DNA of 64,000 bases, taken from NCBI GenBank assembly GCA_003223215.1, contig QHYH01000109.1:1-64000 (forward strand), written 5' to 3'. The first letter of the stretch is position 1, and every line of letters begins with the position of its first letter. This DNA is from Acidobacteriota bacterium (lineage in GTDB: Bacteria; Acidobacteriota; Terriglobia; Acidiferrales; UBA7541). A program made the translations under genes and the position numbers. Below, in pieces: positions 47,466-56,434 of this stretch. The notes below the pieces were generated by a model, which was given only the letters and a program-made list of their open reading frames with translations, was not told where the DNA came from and did no database searches.

Positions 47466-47861
47466 ATGGCTTTCTTCAAAGTTCGTGGCCAGGAGGTCCT
47501 CGACATGCCTGCCGATCAACTGCGCAATCGAACCGTTGGTTCGAAGATGACCGAGAGCGAGTACGAACAGCTTGTCGCTGTCGCCGAGCGTGACGGTTTG
47601 ACGCTGGGCGAATGGTGCCGTGAGGTGCTCTTGGCGCAAGCAAACACCACTGAAGAGACAAGGCCCCTTGCCACCGAACGGACTCTGCTTGCGGAAGTGA
47701 TGGCGCTGCGGACGATTTTGTTGAATGCACTGTTTAAGCTCGCTCAGGGGGCAGTGCTGACAACCGAGGAACTGGACCGGTTGATCGAGCGGGCCGATGG
47801 AGAGCGATTCGAGAGAGCGCAGGAACGATTCGCGGAAGTCCCAACCGGAGGTAGGTCGTGA
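47466..47861 (+). CDS. MobC-like mobilization accessory protein
   Basis: 131 residues from MAFFKVRGQEVLD. The segment RNRTVGSKMTESEYEQLVAV to LTLGEWCREVLLAQAN (about residues 17-58) resembles the ribbon-helix-helix part of plasmid mobilization accessory proteins that bind oriT and help the relaxase. The rest is helical with a charged tail. Its stop overlaps the GTG start of the coupling-protein gene by 4 bp, supporting a transfer operon. Confidence 0.65.
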   Translation: MAFFKVRGQEVLDMPADQLRNRTVGSKMTESEYEQLVAVAERDGLTLGEWCREVLLAQANTTEETRPLATERTLLAEVMALRTILLNALFKLAQGAVLTTEELDRLIERADGERFERAQERFAEVPTGGRS

Positions 47862-49840
47862 AGCAACAATGGGGCCGGAACTCATACGCGGGCCAGTGGC
47901 AGAATCGCAGGTCGGTGTGGACGTGGACAGCGGCGTTTTTGGCGCTGGCCAGCATGGTGGGAATTTGCGTCTACCGCTACGCCGAAGTGTGGACACCCTT
48001 AGAACGCTTCTATGTGACGACCTACATCCGCAGCGGCCTCCGAAGCCTGGTGAAGTTCTCAAGGACCGACAGCTATTGGACGGTGAGCGCCGTGGGTAAG
48101 AAAGGAAGCCATTGGGCGCTCGACGAGGAGGTCATCGAGGTAAAGACCGGGACCGGCGAGACTGCGCTTGCACTCACGCCTGAAGCTGTGGCGATCGGCG
48201 ACGTGCGGCTTGTCATACAAAAGGTGCTGTGGGACAGCGCAAGGTTACATGACTTCTTGGGCCAGTGGATCTATCGAGACGAAACCTTCCTGGACTTCAT
48301 AAAGTCAGGGCTGCTGGGAGGCGTCGTTGTTTTCCTTGTGGCTCTTGCGTTGGCAATCCCGAAGGATTCCCGGCGAGCTCGCGAGCGGAAAGAAGGACGA
48401 AGGCTCAAGGGACCAGAACTTGTGACCGCCCGGAAATTTAACCGCAGGAATCGTTCCGATGGAATCGGCTTTGAGCTGACAGAACAAACATTGATCCAGA
48501 AAGCATTCGGCAAGGTGCAACGGCTGGTTCTGCCCCGTGCCGTCGAATCGAGCCACATCCTTATTATGGGCGATACAGGGATGGGCAAGAGCACGTTGAT
48601 ACGGCAAATCCTTCTGCAAGTGGAAGCGCGTGGCGACACCGCCATCGTCTACGATCCCGCGCTCGAATACACGCCGAAGTTCTACAAGCCCGAACGGGGT
48701 GACATCATCCTGAATCCTATTGACCATCGCATGCCCTACTGGAGTCCCTCCGACGAACTGACACACGTTACGGAGTCTTCCACGCTGGCCGCTTCGTTGT
48801 TCCCCCATCGGCCCAACGAGAATGCCTTCTTCACCGAAGGCCCGAGGAAAATCTTCGCGCACCTGCTGACTTTTAGGCCGACACCCGAGGAGTTGGCTTG
48901 GTGGATGTGCCACGAAGCGGAGATCGACTACCGAGTGAAAGGCACGGAGTACGCGGCCATGATCGATCGGCAGGCCCCCGCACAGCGGAGCGGCGTACTG
49001 GCGTCGCTAAACATGGTAGCGGAAAGTCTGAAGCTGCTTCCGAAAGAAGCCGATACACCGAAGCGTTGGAGCGCGGCGGCGTGGGCGAACGAGCGCAAGG
49101 GGTGGCTCTTCCTTACCAGCACGCCGGCGACGCGGGAACGGCTCGTTCCCCTCACGAGCTTGTGGCTGGACACGCTGGTGTTGCGGCTGATGAATTATGG
49201 CCAGACAGGTCCTCGTCCCGTGTGGTTCGTCCTGGATGAACTGGCGAGCTTACAAAGACTCCCACAACTGCACACAGCGGTTACGGAAAACCGCAAATCG
49301 AATAATCCTGTTGTACTTGGCTTCCAAGGACGGAGCCAGCTAGAGACGCGCTACGGCCACGAAGCCGAGGCCATGCTCTCGCAGCCAGCCACGAAAATCT
49401 TTCTTGCTACGAGCGAACCGAACGCGGCGCGATGGATTTCGGACGCTATTGGTGAGATTGAGACGGAGCGGTTGACCGAGAGCCGGTCGGGCGGGCGATG
49501 GGGGCGAAGCCGGAACTCGGAGACCCAGAATCTCCAACGGCAACGTGAACCGCTGGTGATACCGAGCGAGATCACCGGGCTCCAGCCACTGCATGGGTAT
49601 CTGAAACACAGGAATCTCGTTGTGGGAATGAGCTTCTCCATCGTCGAACTGCCAGACAGCCATCCTTCATTCATCCAACGGCCGATGGAGATGCCACGAA
49701 AGGAAGAGCGCAAGACTGCGGCAGCGGCGGCGGGAGCAAACAGCACTTTAGAACAGAAACTCGCGTCGCAGGATGGGAAGCAGTCCCCTGAGCAAGAATT
49801 ACGGCGCAACCGAGCAGAACCAGGACACTTCTTCCGGTAG
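47858..49840 (+). CDS. Type IV coupling protein (VirD4/TraD type)
   Basis: 660 residues starting with GTG. Two membrane segments near the N-terminus (AAFLALASMVGICVYRY and GGVVVFLVALALAI) anchor the ATPase. Walker A is GDTGMGKSTLI; PVWFVLDELASLQRLPQLH carries Walker B and the linking helix; VVLGFQGRSQLETRYG and PATKIFLATSEPNAARWISD are typical TraD C-terminal motifs. Coupling proteins pump relaxase-bound DNA to a type IV secretion channel. None is encoded here, so a helper element would be needed. Only 9 bp separate it from the relaxase gene. Confidence 0.92.
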   Translation: MKQQWGRNSYAGQWQNRRSVWTWTAAFLALASMVGICVYRYAEVWTPLERFYVTTYIRSGLRSLVKFSRTDSYWTVSAVGKKGSHWALDEEVIEVKTGTGETALALTPEAVAIGDVRLVIQKVLWDSARLHDFLGQWIYRDETFLDFIKSGLLGGVVVFLVALALAIPKDSRRARERKEGRRLKGPELVTARKFNRRNRSDGIGFELTEQTLIQKAFGKVQRLVLPRAVESSHILIMGDTGMGKSTLIRQILLQVEARGDTAIVYDPALEYTPKFYKPERGDIILNPIDHRMPYWSPSDELTHVTESSTLAASLFPHRPNENAFFTEGPRKIFAHLLTFRPTPEELAWWMCHEAEIDYRVKGTEYAAMIDRQAPAQRSGVLASLNMVAESLKLLPKEADTPKRWSAAAWANERKGWLFLTSTPATRERLVPLTSLWLDTLVLRLMNYGQTGPRPVWFVLDELASLQRLPQLHTAVTENRKSNNPVVLGFQGRSQLETRYGHEAEAMLSQPATKIFLATSEPNAARWISDAIGEIETERLTESRSGGRWGRSRNSETQNLQRQREPLVIPSEITGLQPLHGYLKHRNLVVGMSFSIVELPDSHPSFIQRPMEMPRKEERKTAAAAAGANSTLEQKLASQDGKQSPEQELRRNRAEPGHFFR

Positions 49841-49849
49841 GCCAGCACG

Positions 49850-52621
49850 ATGCTAACCATCTCCAATCCACTGAGTGCGAGCCAGGCCCAGGCGTATCAC
49901 GCGGAGGAGTTTTCCAACGCGCGAGAAAACTACTACACGCAAGGCGACCAGATACGCGGTGAATGGCACGGCAGGCTCGCCGGGCAATGGGGATTGCGCG
50001 GAGAAGTGCGCGAGGAACATTTTCGGAGGCTCTCTGAAGGCCAACACCCGATGAGTGGCGAGCAGCTGGTGCGCCATCAAACAGCGCGGGAATACGTAAA
50101 CAGGCACGGTCGGAAGGTAAGTCCGATGGAGCACCGCGCGGGATGGGATGCAACGTTTTCGGCACCGAAGAGCGTGTCGCTGACTGCCCTTGTGGGCGGA
50201 GATGAACGCGTACGGGAGGCACATCGAGAAAGCGTTGGCATTGCACTCGATGAATTGGAGCGGTATGTCCAGGCGCGCATCGACGGGAATCTTCCGGCAG
50301 AAACAACCGGCAAATGGGTGGCCGCAAAATTCGAGCACGATAGCGCCAGGCCGGTAGACGGTTATGCCGCACCGCAGCTGCATACGCATGTCGTCTTCTT
50401 CAATCTTACGGAGACCGAAGAGGGCGAAGCCTATGCCCTGCAACCACGTGAACTCTACAAAACGCAGCAATATGCGACGGCGGTGTACCGCTCTGAATTA
50501 GCCGCGCAGCTCAAAACACTCGGCTACGGGATCGAACGTGGGAAGAGTGGGCAGCCAGAAATCAAAGGCTACACCGAAGAATACCTTGTGGCATCGAGCC
50601 CGCGTCGCCGGCAGATCAAGGAGCACCTCAAGAAAGAGAAACAGCGAGGAGCAGACGCGGCGCAAATTGCGGCGCACAAAACACGTGAGAGCAAGCTCAA
50701 TCTGTCGCACGACGAGGTGCAGCAGCGACATCGAGAGATAGCGGAGGCTTTCGGCAATCAGCCGGATCGCGTAGTCCGGGCTGTCAAAGAAACGGCGCGC
50801 GACATCGAGCAGGAAGCGCCTCACCGAATCGTTCAATCGGCGATGACATTCTCGAAGGAACGGAATCTGGAACGCGAGGCAGTCGTGGATGAACGTGAGC
50901 TATTGCGAGATGCGTTGAGACGTTCGATGGGAGACGCGACATTCACAGAGGTTCGCACGGAGTTTGAAAAGCGCGTCGGCGCAGGCGAATTCATCGAAGC
51001 CGAGAAACGGTCAGGCGGGCCAAGCCGCGCGTTTACGACCGAAGAGATGATCGGATATGAGCGAGATACCATCCAGATGATGCGGGAGGGACAGAACGAA
51101 TACCCGGCGTTAGCGAGCTTCGAAACGCGGCGAGAAATCGATAATCATCATCCTCATTTAAGCCAGAGCCAACGCGTAGCGGTCGAGCAAATCCTTGCAA
51201 GCCGGGATCAAGTCATGGCGCTGGAGGGTGTCGCAGGCGCCGGGAAAACGACTTCTTTAGCTGTGGTTCGTGAAGCTGCCGAGCGAGAGGGTTACAAAGT
51301 GGAGGGATTCGCCCCAACTTCACGAGCAGCACAAAAACTCACAGAGGCCGGAATCGAATCGAGTACGCTGCAACGGCATCTTGCGCAAGGCCATGACCAG
51401 ACTGGCGTACAAAAACACCTTTACGTTCTGGACGAATCGAGCCTCGCAAGTACAAAGCAGATGAACGAGTTTCTGCACCGGCTCAAAGATAGCGACCGCG
51501 TTTTGCTGGTTGGTGATACACGCCAGCACCAGGCTGTGGAAGCCGGAACACCGTATGAGCAACTACAAGAAGCCGGAATCCAAACTGCTCGACTCGACGA
51601 AATCATTCGGCAGAAAGACCCGGCCCTCAAGGAAGTCGTGGAGCATCTCTCACGCGGAGAGGTAAAGGAGGCAATCGAGAAGCTCGATACGCAGAGCCGC
51701 GTCCATGAAATTGCAGATCCTAACGAACGGCTCAAAGCAATCTCCCATGAATACGCGAAGCAGTCGGAAGGAACACTCGTTGTTTCGCCCGACAACCAGT
51801 CGCGCACGGAAATCAACCGGATGATCCACGCGGAAATGCAAAAGATAGGGCAAGTGGACCACAGGGAGAGAAGCGTGAGAGTGCTCGTCGCACGCCAGGA
51901 GATCACCGGCGCAGACCGTCAGTGGGCCGAGCAATATGAACCGGGCAACATCGTACGCTACACGAAAGGCAGCAAGACGCAAGGCATCGAAGCCGGAGAA
52001 TATTCGCGCGTGGAAAGCGTCAATGCAAAAGAAAACCTGCTCACGGTCCGGCGCGAAAGTGGTGAGAAGATCAGCTACGATCCGCGCCGCTTGCAGGGTG
52101 TGACGCTCTACCGTGAAACGGAGCGGGCCTTCTCCAAAGGCGACCGCGTGCAGTTCACAGCGCCGAACCGAGAGCAACACATTGCGAACCGCGAGTTGGG
52201 AACCATTGAGAAGATGAATGATTCGGCTAACCTGCAAGTGCACCTCGACTCGGGCCGCACAGTCTCATTAAACATCAAAGAGAATCCGCATCTCGACTAC
52301 GGCTATGCCGTGACGAGCCACAGCAGCCAGGGGCAAACCGCTGACCGTGTGCTAGTGCATGTGGACACGGAGCAGGCCGGAGAAAAACTCGTGAATCGCC
52401 GGTTGGCATATGTGGCGGTATCGCGTGGACGTTATGATGCGCAAATCTACACAAACGACAAAACGCATTTGACCGAGCAATTGTCGCGCGACGTGTCCCA
52501 CCGATCCGCAATCGAACCGAGCCGTGAGTCTGCACCCTCAGCGCAGAAGATCGAGTCGCCATCCGCGCGAAGCCAAGTGCATGAACACATACAGGCAGTG
52601 GGTCACAGCATCAGCCGATAG
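49850..52621 (+). CDS. MobF-family conjugative relaxase with helicase domain (TrwC/TraI-like)
   Basis: 923 residues. The relaxase domain (about 1-300) has QAYHAEEFSNARENYYTQGD with candidate catalytic Tyr residues, DATFSAPKSVSLTALVGG and the metal-binding histidines in PQLHTHVVFFN. The helicase part has Walker A LEGVAGAGKTTSL, Walker B YVLDESSLAS, GDTRQHQAVEAG, and late motifs YAVTSHSSQGQTADRVLVH and LAYVAVSRGRYDAQIY. It nicks oriT, stays covalently bound to the strand and unwinds the DNA. The C-terminal tail is hydrophilic. It overlaps the small ORF that follows. Confidence 0.93.
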   Translation: MLTISNPLSASQAQAYHAEEFSNARENYYTQGDQIRGEWHGRLAGQWGLRGEVREEHFRRLSEGQHPMSGEQLVRHQTAREYVNRHGRKVSPMEHRAGWDATFSAPKSVSLTALVGGDERVREAHRESVGIALDELERYVQARIDGNLPAETTGKWVAAKFEHDSARPVDGYAAPQLHTHVVFFNLTETEEGEAYALQPRELYKTQQYATAVYRSELAAQLKTLGYGIERGKSGQPEIKGYTEEYLVASSPRRRQIKEHLKKEKQRGADAAQIAAHKTRESKLNLSHDEVQQRHREIAEAFGNQPDRVVRAVKETARDIEQEAPHRIVQSAMTFSKERNLEREAVVDERELLRDALRRSMGDATFTEVRTEFEKRVGAGEFIEAEKRSGGPSRAFTTEEMIGYERDTIQMMREGQNEYPALASFETRREIDNHHPHLSQSQRVAVEQILASRDQVMALEGVAGAGKTTSLAVVREAAEREGYKVEGFAPTSRAAQKLTEAGIESSTLQRHLAQGHDQTGVQKHLYVLDESSLASTKQMNEFLHRLKDSDRVLLVGDTRQHQAVEAGTPYEQLQEAGIQTARLDEIIRQKDPALKEVVEHLSRGEVKEAIEKLDTQSRVHEIADPNERLKAISHEYAKQSEGTLVVSPDNQSRTEINRMIHAEMQKIGQVDHRERSVRVLVARQEITGADRQWAEQYEPGNIVRYTKGSKTQGIEAGEYSRVESVNAKENLLTVRRESGEKISYDPRRLQGVTLYRETERAFSKGDRVQFTAPNREQHIANRELGTIEKMNDSANLQVHLDSGRTVSLNIKENPHLDYGYAVTSHSSQGQTADRVLVHVDTEQAGEKLVNRRLAYVAVSRGRYDAQIYTNDKTHLTEQLSRDVSHRSAIEPSRESAPSAQKIESPSARSQVHEHIQAVGHSISR

Positions 52622-52799
52622 ACCCTCGATTTCCTCCGCTCTCGCCGCCGTCAAGAGTCAGGCCCGCTACGCTGCTCCCTACGGTCGCCTTGCCCTTACA
52701 CCGGAGCAAAGGAGCGAACTCGCAAGAAAGGCAGTCCAAGCTCGATGGGCAAAGGTCAAGAAGAAACGCCAACGCCCTGCCAAAACGTCGGGCGCATGA
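52581..52799 (+). CDS. Small basic protein, probably real
   Basis: 72 residues from MNTYRQWVTASADRP. The second half, LTPEQRSELARKAVQARWAK followed by VKKKRQ, is a basic helix of a type seen in many small bacterial ORFs. It overlaps the relaxase 3' end by 41 bp in another frame. Its front part coincides with the repeat at 52629-52692. Function unknown; could bind nucleic acid. Confidence 0.45.
   Translation: MNTYRQWVTASADRPSISSALAAVKSQARYAAPYGRLALTPEQRSELARKAVQARWAKVKKKRQRPAKTSGA
52629..52692 (+). repeat. Imperfect direct repeat, copy A
   Basis: A roughly 64-bp sequence beginning ATTTCCTCCGCTCTCGCCGC recurs at 53535-53600 with about 85 percent identity and two or three single-base gaps. The two copies bracket the antitoxin-toxin pair. 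Confidence 0.7.
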
Positions 52800-52805
52800 A
52801 CGGTG

Positions 52806-52811
52806 TATAAT
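52806..52811 (+). promoter_or_regulatory. -10 element of the antitoxin promoter
   Basis: A perfect TATAAT ends 6 bp before the antitoxin ATG at 52818. The start of transcription would fall on the A of the ATG, predicting a leaderless message. No -35 element is evident. Confidence 0.55.
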
Positions 52812-52817
52812 CATTTT

Positions 52818-53111
52818 ATGGCTAAGGACATAATCCACATCTCGGACTCGGAGGCGGCAAACGACTTCGCTTCACTCCTCGACCGTGTGAGCGCTGGAGC
52901 CGAAGTCATTATTGAGCGAAACTCGCGCCCCGTAGCAGTGGTGCGTTCAGCCGAAGCCCCTCGTGGACGTTTACTCTCTGAATCAATCGCCCTAGCGGAA
53001 GCACACGCGAAGGAATTGGGTTACGAACCCACGATGGATGCTGACTTCGCCGCCGATCTTAGAGAGATCATTAATAGCCGCAAACCGCGTGACCTCTCCG
53101 CATGGGACTGA
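52818..53111 (+). CDS. Phd/YefM-type antitoxin
   Basis: 97 residues from MAKDIIHISDSEAANDFASL. The N-terminal Phd fold is seen in SLLDRVSAGAEVIIERNSRP and VAVVRSAEAPRGR, followed by a flexible acidic tail that should wrap the toxin (ADFAADLREIINSRKPRDL). It overlaps the toxin gene by 10 bp. There is no Shine-Dalgarno sequence; see the -10 element just upstream. Phd-type antitoxins also repress their own promoter. Confidence 0.88.
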   Translation: MAKDIIHISDSEAANDFASLLDRVSAGAEVIIERNSRPVAVVRSAEAPRGRLLSESIALAEAHAKELGYEPTMDADFAADLREIINSRKPRDLSAWD

Positions 53112-53515
53112 TTCTCGACTCCAGCATCCTCATCGCAGGAGAACGCGGTGGCGAGAGTGTCCGAGCAATCCTCAAACGAGTACAGGCATCGCAAGGCGAG
53201 ACTGAATCGGGCCTCTCAGCGGTGACCATCGTAGAATTGACTCACGGCATATACCGAGCGAAGAGCGATACTCACCGTGAGCACAGACGAGCCTTTACCG
53301 AAGAACTGTGCCGTGACCTGACAGTCCATCCAGTAACACTCGAAATCGCTCAACTCGCTGGGAAAGTAGAGGGCGAGCAGGCAGCCCGCGGCATAAGCAT
53401 TGCCTTCGAAGATCTGCTGATTGGCACCACAGCGTTGCATCTTGGCTATTCTGTCGCAACTCTGAACGTCCGCCACTTTCGATTGATTCCAGGTCTTTCC
53501 GTGATCCAACTCTGA
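53102..53515 (+). CDS. VapC-type PIN-domain toxin
   Basis: 137 residues. PIN-domain acidic residues are visible: Asp in GLILDSSILIAGERGG, Glu in TIVELTHGIYRA, Asp in IAFEDLLIGTTALHLG and the late NVRHFRLIPGL segment. VapC toxins are RNases that cut tRNA or rRNA. Coupled to the Phd-type antitoxin by overlap, the pair is a type II module that would help keep the island in the cell. Confidence 0.9.
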   Translation: MGLILDSSILIAGERGGESVRAILKRVQASQGETESGLSAVTIVELTHGIYRAKSDTHREHRRAFTEELCRDLTVHPVTLEIAQLAGKVEGEQAARGISIAFEDLLIGTTALHLGYSVATLNVRHFRLIPGLSVIQL

Positions 53516-53534
53516 ACGATTGACAGGCAACGAA

Positions 53535-53600
53535 ATTTCCCTCCGCTCTCGGCGCCGTCAAGGGGTATGCCCGCTGCCGCGGCTCCCTGTGGTCGCCCTT
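53535..53600 (+). repeat. Imperfect direct repeat, copy B
   Basis: Begins ATTTCCCTCCGCTCTCGGCG and matches 52629-52692. It starts 20 bp after the toxin stop. In this copy the small-protein reading frame of copy A is broken. Confidence 0.7.
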
Positions 53601-54010
53601 GACTGCGGCTTCGCTCGGAAGTGCCACCCGAAACTACAACACTTGCATGGCAGTAGTTAATTCCCACCCTGCCTCCGTATACTTCAGGTAAGGAATCGAA
53701 TTGGAGCCTCGACCATCGATACCCGAATTCAGGTTTCGACTAAATGGCATTTTCCTGCCAGAGATCAACGTCCGGCGCGGACCAGACGGCGGCAACGGGC
53801 TTGCTGCGAAAGACAGAGAGCTTGGCTGGATCGTCGTGCACGACAGGTCGGACTTGATCCTCGAATGGCGGGACGAGACCGCATGGGCGCTTCTCCCGAT
53901 GGAGAATGTGCCAAGCGTCGGTCGATAAGGGCTGGAACCGCGCAACGCCGCAGGAGCTAGTCGGAATTCTATGGAGTTCCGGAGTGCTCAAGTAAGCCGA
54001 CCTAACTCCG
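53601..54010. other. Gap without a supported gene
   Basis: Three short ORFs overlap here (plus 53701-53928, minus 53634-53945 and minus 53740-54021) and none has a family signature or ribosome site that would decide between them. A small plus-strand protein (segment GWIVVHDRSDLILEWRDETA) is the most protein-like. Confidence 0.35.
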
Positions 54011-55468
54011 ATGCTCATCACAAAGTCAAAATTCGTCGCCGGGGTGCAGTGCCTAAAGCGCCTGTACTTGACAGTTCACACGCCCGAACTGGCGGCGCAG
54101 CCGGATGAGTCGGATCAGTCGATCATCGACCAAGGGCGAGAGGTCGGTCTTCTGGCACGGCAGATGTTTCCGGGCGGTGTAGTCGTTGAGTGCAAGGATC
54201 GAGAACAGGCCATCCGAATGACTCGGGAGCTAATCGAAAATCCGGAAATCCCTGCGATCTTCGAGGGTGCGTTCGAGCACCGGGGCGTTTTCGTCCGAGT
54301 CGATGTGCTCCACCGTCGTCCAGATCACCGCTGGCGGTTGATCGAGGTCAAATCGACAACCGATGTCAAAGACCACCACGTCGATGATGTTGCAACCCAG
54401 CACCGGGTGGTGACCCGCTCGGGATTCGATGTGGCATCATCATGTCTGGCGCACGTGAGTCGAGATTACGTGTATGAGGGCGGCCCTATCGACGCAAGCC
54501 GCTTCTTCAGGATCCGGAACCTCACCCGGCAAGTCGAGAGATTGCAGCCAGAGCTTACGGTTCAACTTCGCTCAGAATTTCGAGTCCTCGCGATGCCTGA
54601 GGCTCCCAATATTCCTGCTGGACGACAGTGCAGCGATCCATTCACTTGCGAGTTTTTTGATCATTGCAATCCCCCGATTCCTGACGACCACATTCTGCGA
54701 CTCCCCAGAATCCATGCCGCGACGGTGGCAAAACTTGTCGCTCTCGGCATTCAGTCGATTCACGACATCCCAGAGAATTACCCTCTCACGCAACGGCTGC
54801 GTCGTGCGTGCGCGAGCGTTCAAATGGGGAAGCCGTGGTATGGCGCGGAACTTAAGGGCGAGTTAAAAGGGCTGAGATACCCGTTCTACTTCGCGGATTT
54901 TGAAACGATAAATCCATGCATCCCGCGATTTCCGGGGATGAGACCGTACGACCAACTGCCGTTCCAATGGTCGGTTCATTTGCAACGGCAACCGGGCGCT
55001 GCGCCCGAGCATTCCGAATTCTTAGCAACCGACGAGAGCGATCCTCGCCTTCCGTTCATCTCGGCGCTTTGCGATGCCCTCGGTGATCGCGGCAGCATCG
55101 TCGTGTACCACCAGCAATTCGAATCTCTGCGGCTCTCAGACCTTGCCTCGTGGCTGCCGGAGTTCTCGGGGCGGATCAACAAGATTCAGCGCCGACTTTG
55201 GGACCTGCTGCCAGTCGTCCGCAATCACGTGTACCATCCGGCTTTTGGTGGCTCGTACTCCCTGAAGTCGGTACTCCCGGCGTTGGTGCCTGAGATGACG
55301 TATGAGGGCATGGAAGTGGCGGACGGGCAGGCTGCTGGACTGGCTTGGGAATCGCTTATTGGCGGTGCTTGCAGCGAAGCCGAGCGCCAGCGGAAACGGG
55401 CGGCGCTGCTAGACTACTGTGCTCAGGACACGCTAGCGATGGTAAGAATTGTCGATGCACTTTCCTAG
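54011..55468 (+). CDS. DUF2779-like nuclease: Cas4-type domain fused to DEDD exonuclease domain
   Basis: 485 residues. The N-terminal part is PD-(D/E)XK/Cas4-like: FEGAFEHRGVFVRVDVLHR and RLIEVKSTTDVKDHH supply the Glu, Asp and ExK residues. Four cysteines, Cys14 and Cys207, Cys213, Cys219, have the spacing of the Fe-S cluster of Cas4/AddB nucleases. From about residue 295 an RNase H-like 3'-5' exonuclease domain follows: FYFADFETINPCIPRF, GSIVVYHQQFESLRLSDLA, LLDYCAQDTLAMVRIV with the YCxxD end motif. Probably a DNA-processing or defence enzyme; substrate unknown. Confidence 0.82.
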   Translation: MLITKSKFVAGVQCLKRLYLTVHTPELAAQPDESDQSIIDQGREVGLLARQMFPGGVVVECKDREQAIRMTRELIENPEIPAIFEGAFEHRGVFVRVDVLHRRPDHRWRLIEVKSTTDVKDHHVDDVATQHRVVTRSGFDVASSCLAHVSRDYVYEGGPIDASRFFRIRNLTRQVERLQPELTVQLRSEFRVLAMPEAPNIPAGRQCSDPFTCEFFDHCNPPIPDDHILRLPRIHAATVAKLVALGIQSIHDIPENYPLTQRLRRACASVQMGKPWYGAELKGELKGLRYPFYFADFETINPCIPRFPGMRPYDQLPFQWSVHLQRQPGAAPEHSEFLATDESDPRLPFISALCDALGDRGSIVVYHQQFESLRLSDLASWLPEFSGRINKIQRRLWDLLPVVRNHVYHPAFGGSYSLKSVLPALVPEMTYEGMEVADGQAAGLAWESLIGGACSEAERQRKRAALLDYCAQDTLAMVRIVDALS

Positions 55469-55616
55469 CAGAAAACCCAACTCCTGCATTGGTTGGAGTA
55501 ACCAAAAAGACAGCGTAGCTTATGATAGCCTAGCATCGGTGTTCCGGAACCCGCCGTCTGTGCCGAGATTCATCTTAGAATTGTGTACTCGGGACTGGTT
55601 TCATCTGCAAATTCAT

Positions 55617-55832
55617 GCTCATTGAACAGCTAAAACCAAACGCGATTGTGCGCGGCCCGATCTTCCCTGAGCCCGTTCAGGTGCTCGTCGCCATCCCGAT
55701 GGGCACCTCGATCAAGCTGGTCGGCAAGGGCTTGAGTACCAATCAGGTGCATGAACTGATTCTGAATGGGAGCAACTAGCCCAATTAGACTCCAGCCCTG
55801 AAAAAGAGCCCTTCGACGGCGACCCCTTGCGT
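55617..55832 (+). pseudogene. 5' fragment of a SNF2/DEAH-type helicase
   Basis: ATG at 55617 reads MLIEQLKPNAIVRGPIFPEP and IPMGTSIKLVGKGLSTNQVH to LILNGSN then TAG. In the next frame the family continuation AQLDSSPEKEPFDGDPLRFR is present up to about 55832, after which similarity ends. I recognise this as the N-terminus of large SNF2-type helicases found in defence islands (DISARM/DUF3883-type loci). About 70 of roughly 1000 codons remain. Confidence 0.65.
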
Positions 55833-56217
55833 TTTCGACGCGCCGGGTCAGGTTGCAACCTACGATCCGATTGATCCTACCGTCCTCAATTTTGAAATGA
55901 GAGCCACGCCTGTTGGGAAGATTGAAGAAGAGAACCATCCTGACCTTGGGCTAGATTTCGTCACGGTGTATCCCCACACAGATCACAATAGCCCACTCTA
56001 TGAATACAACGGGCTGAGCGGTGGAGGATTGTGGGAATTGAGTTATGTTCCCGATGAGACAGCCATAGAAGGCTTTCGATATGAACCGATGTTTTTTGGC
56101 GTGAACTTTCTTCAGCAGCGAGAAGACACAACCAAGCCTTGCGAAAAAGTGCGCTGTTTGGGGCGCAGGGCTGTACAAAGCCTAATCAATAAGTACCGTC
56201 AGGAGAAGAAGAAGTAA
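55833..56217 (+). pseudogene. C-terminal fragment of a trypsin-like protein
   Basis: From the junction with the helicase fragment one frame reads FDAPGQVATYDPIDPTVLNF, LDFVTVYPHTDHNSPLYEYN, GLSGGGLWELSYVPDETAIE, GFRYEPMFFGVNFLQQRE. GLSGGGLW resembles the GxSGG nucleophile loop of trypsin-like proteins, but the His/Asp half is missing. An ATG at 55897 could start a 106-residue product. Best seen as a truncated gene fused at a deletion scar. Confidence 0.5.
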
Positions 56218-56434
56218 GGATTCCAGTAACGCCGTCAGCGGAATTTCGTCCGTTGCTTCTGCCCGCCCACCGTTCATCGACCTGCTGCGTGATGTCGGCC
56301 ATACCGACTGGTACAGCTTCGGTACAATTCAACAGTAGAAATGGGAAGTTGGGTCTTGAGCTAAGCGACGCCACATCAAGCAGTTACGCGTTATCAGTGA
56401 GGGTCAGAATTCCGATTCCCTCCACCGCCACTTC

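Larger units (their letters stand above)
44280..55468. mobile_element. tRNA-Ala-associated integrative mobilizable island (right end uncertain)
   Basis: From the tRNA-Ala 3' end the order is integrase, excisionase-like HTH, unknown protein, candidate oriT, MobC-like, coupling protein, MobF relaxase, toxin-antitoxin pair and a Cas4-like/DEDD nuclease, followed by helicase and protease remnants up to about 56217. No mating-pair (VirB-type) genes and no replication gene are recognisable. I could not find a repeat of the tRNA 3' end to fix the right boundary; 55468 is simply the last intact cargo gene. Confidence 0.65.

Noticed and set aside
53634-54021. Overlapping small ORFs between the toxin and the nuclease gene
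   Set aside because: Three frames compete and none has supporting evidence; listed only as a gap.
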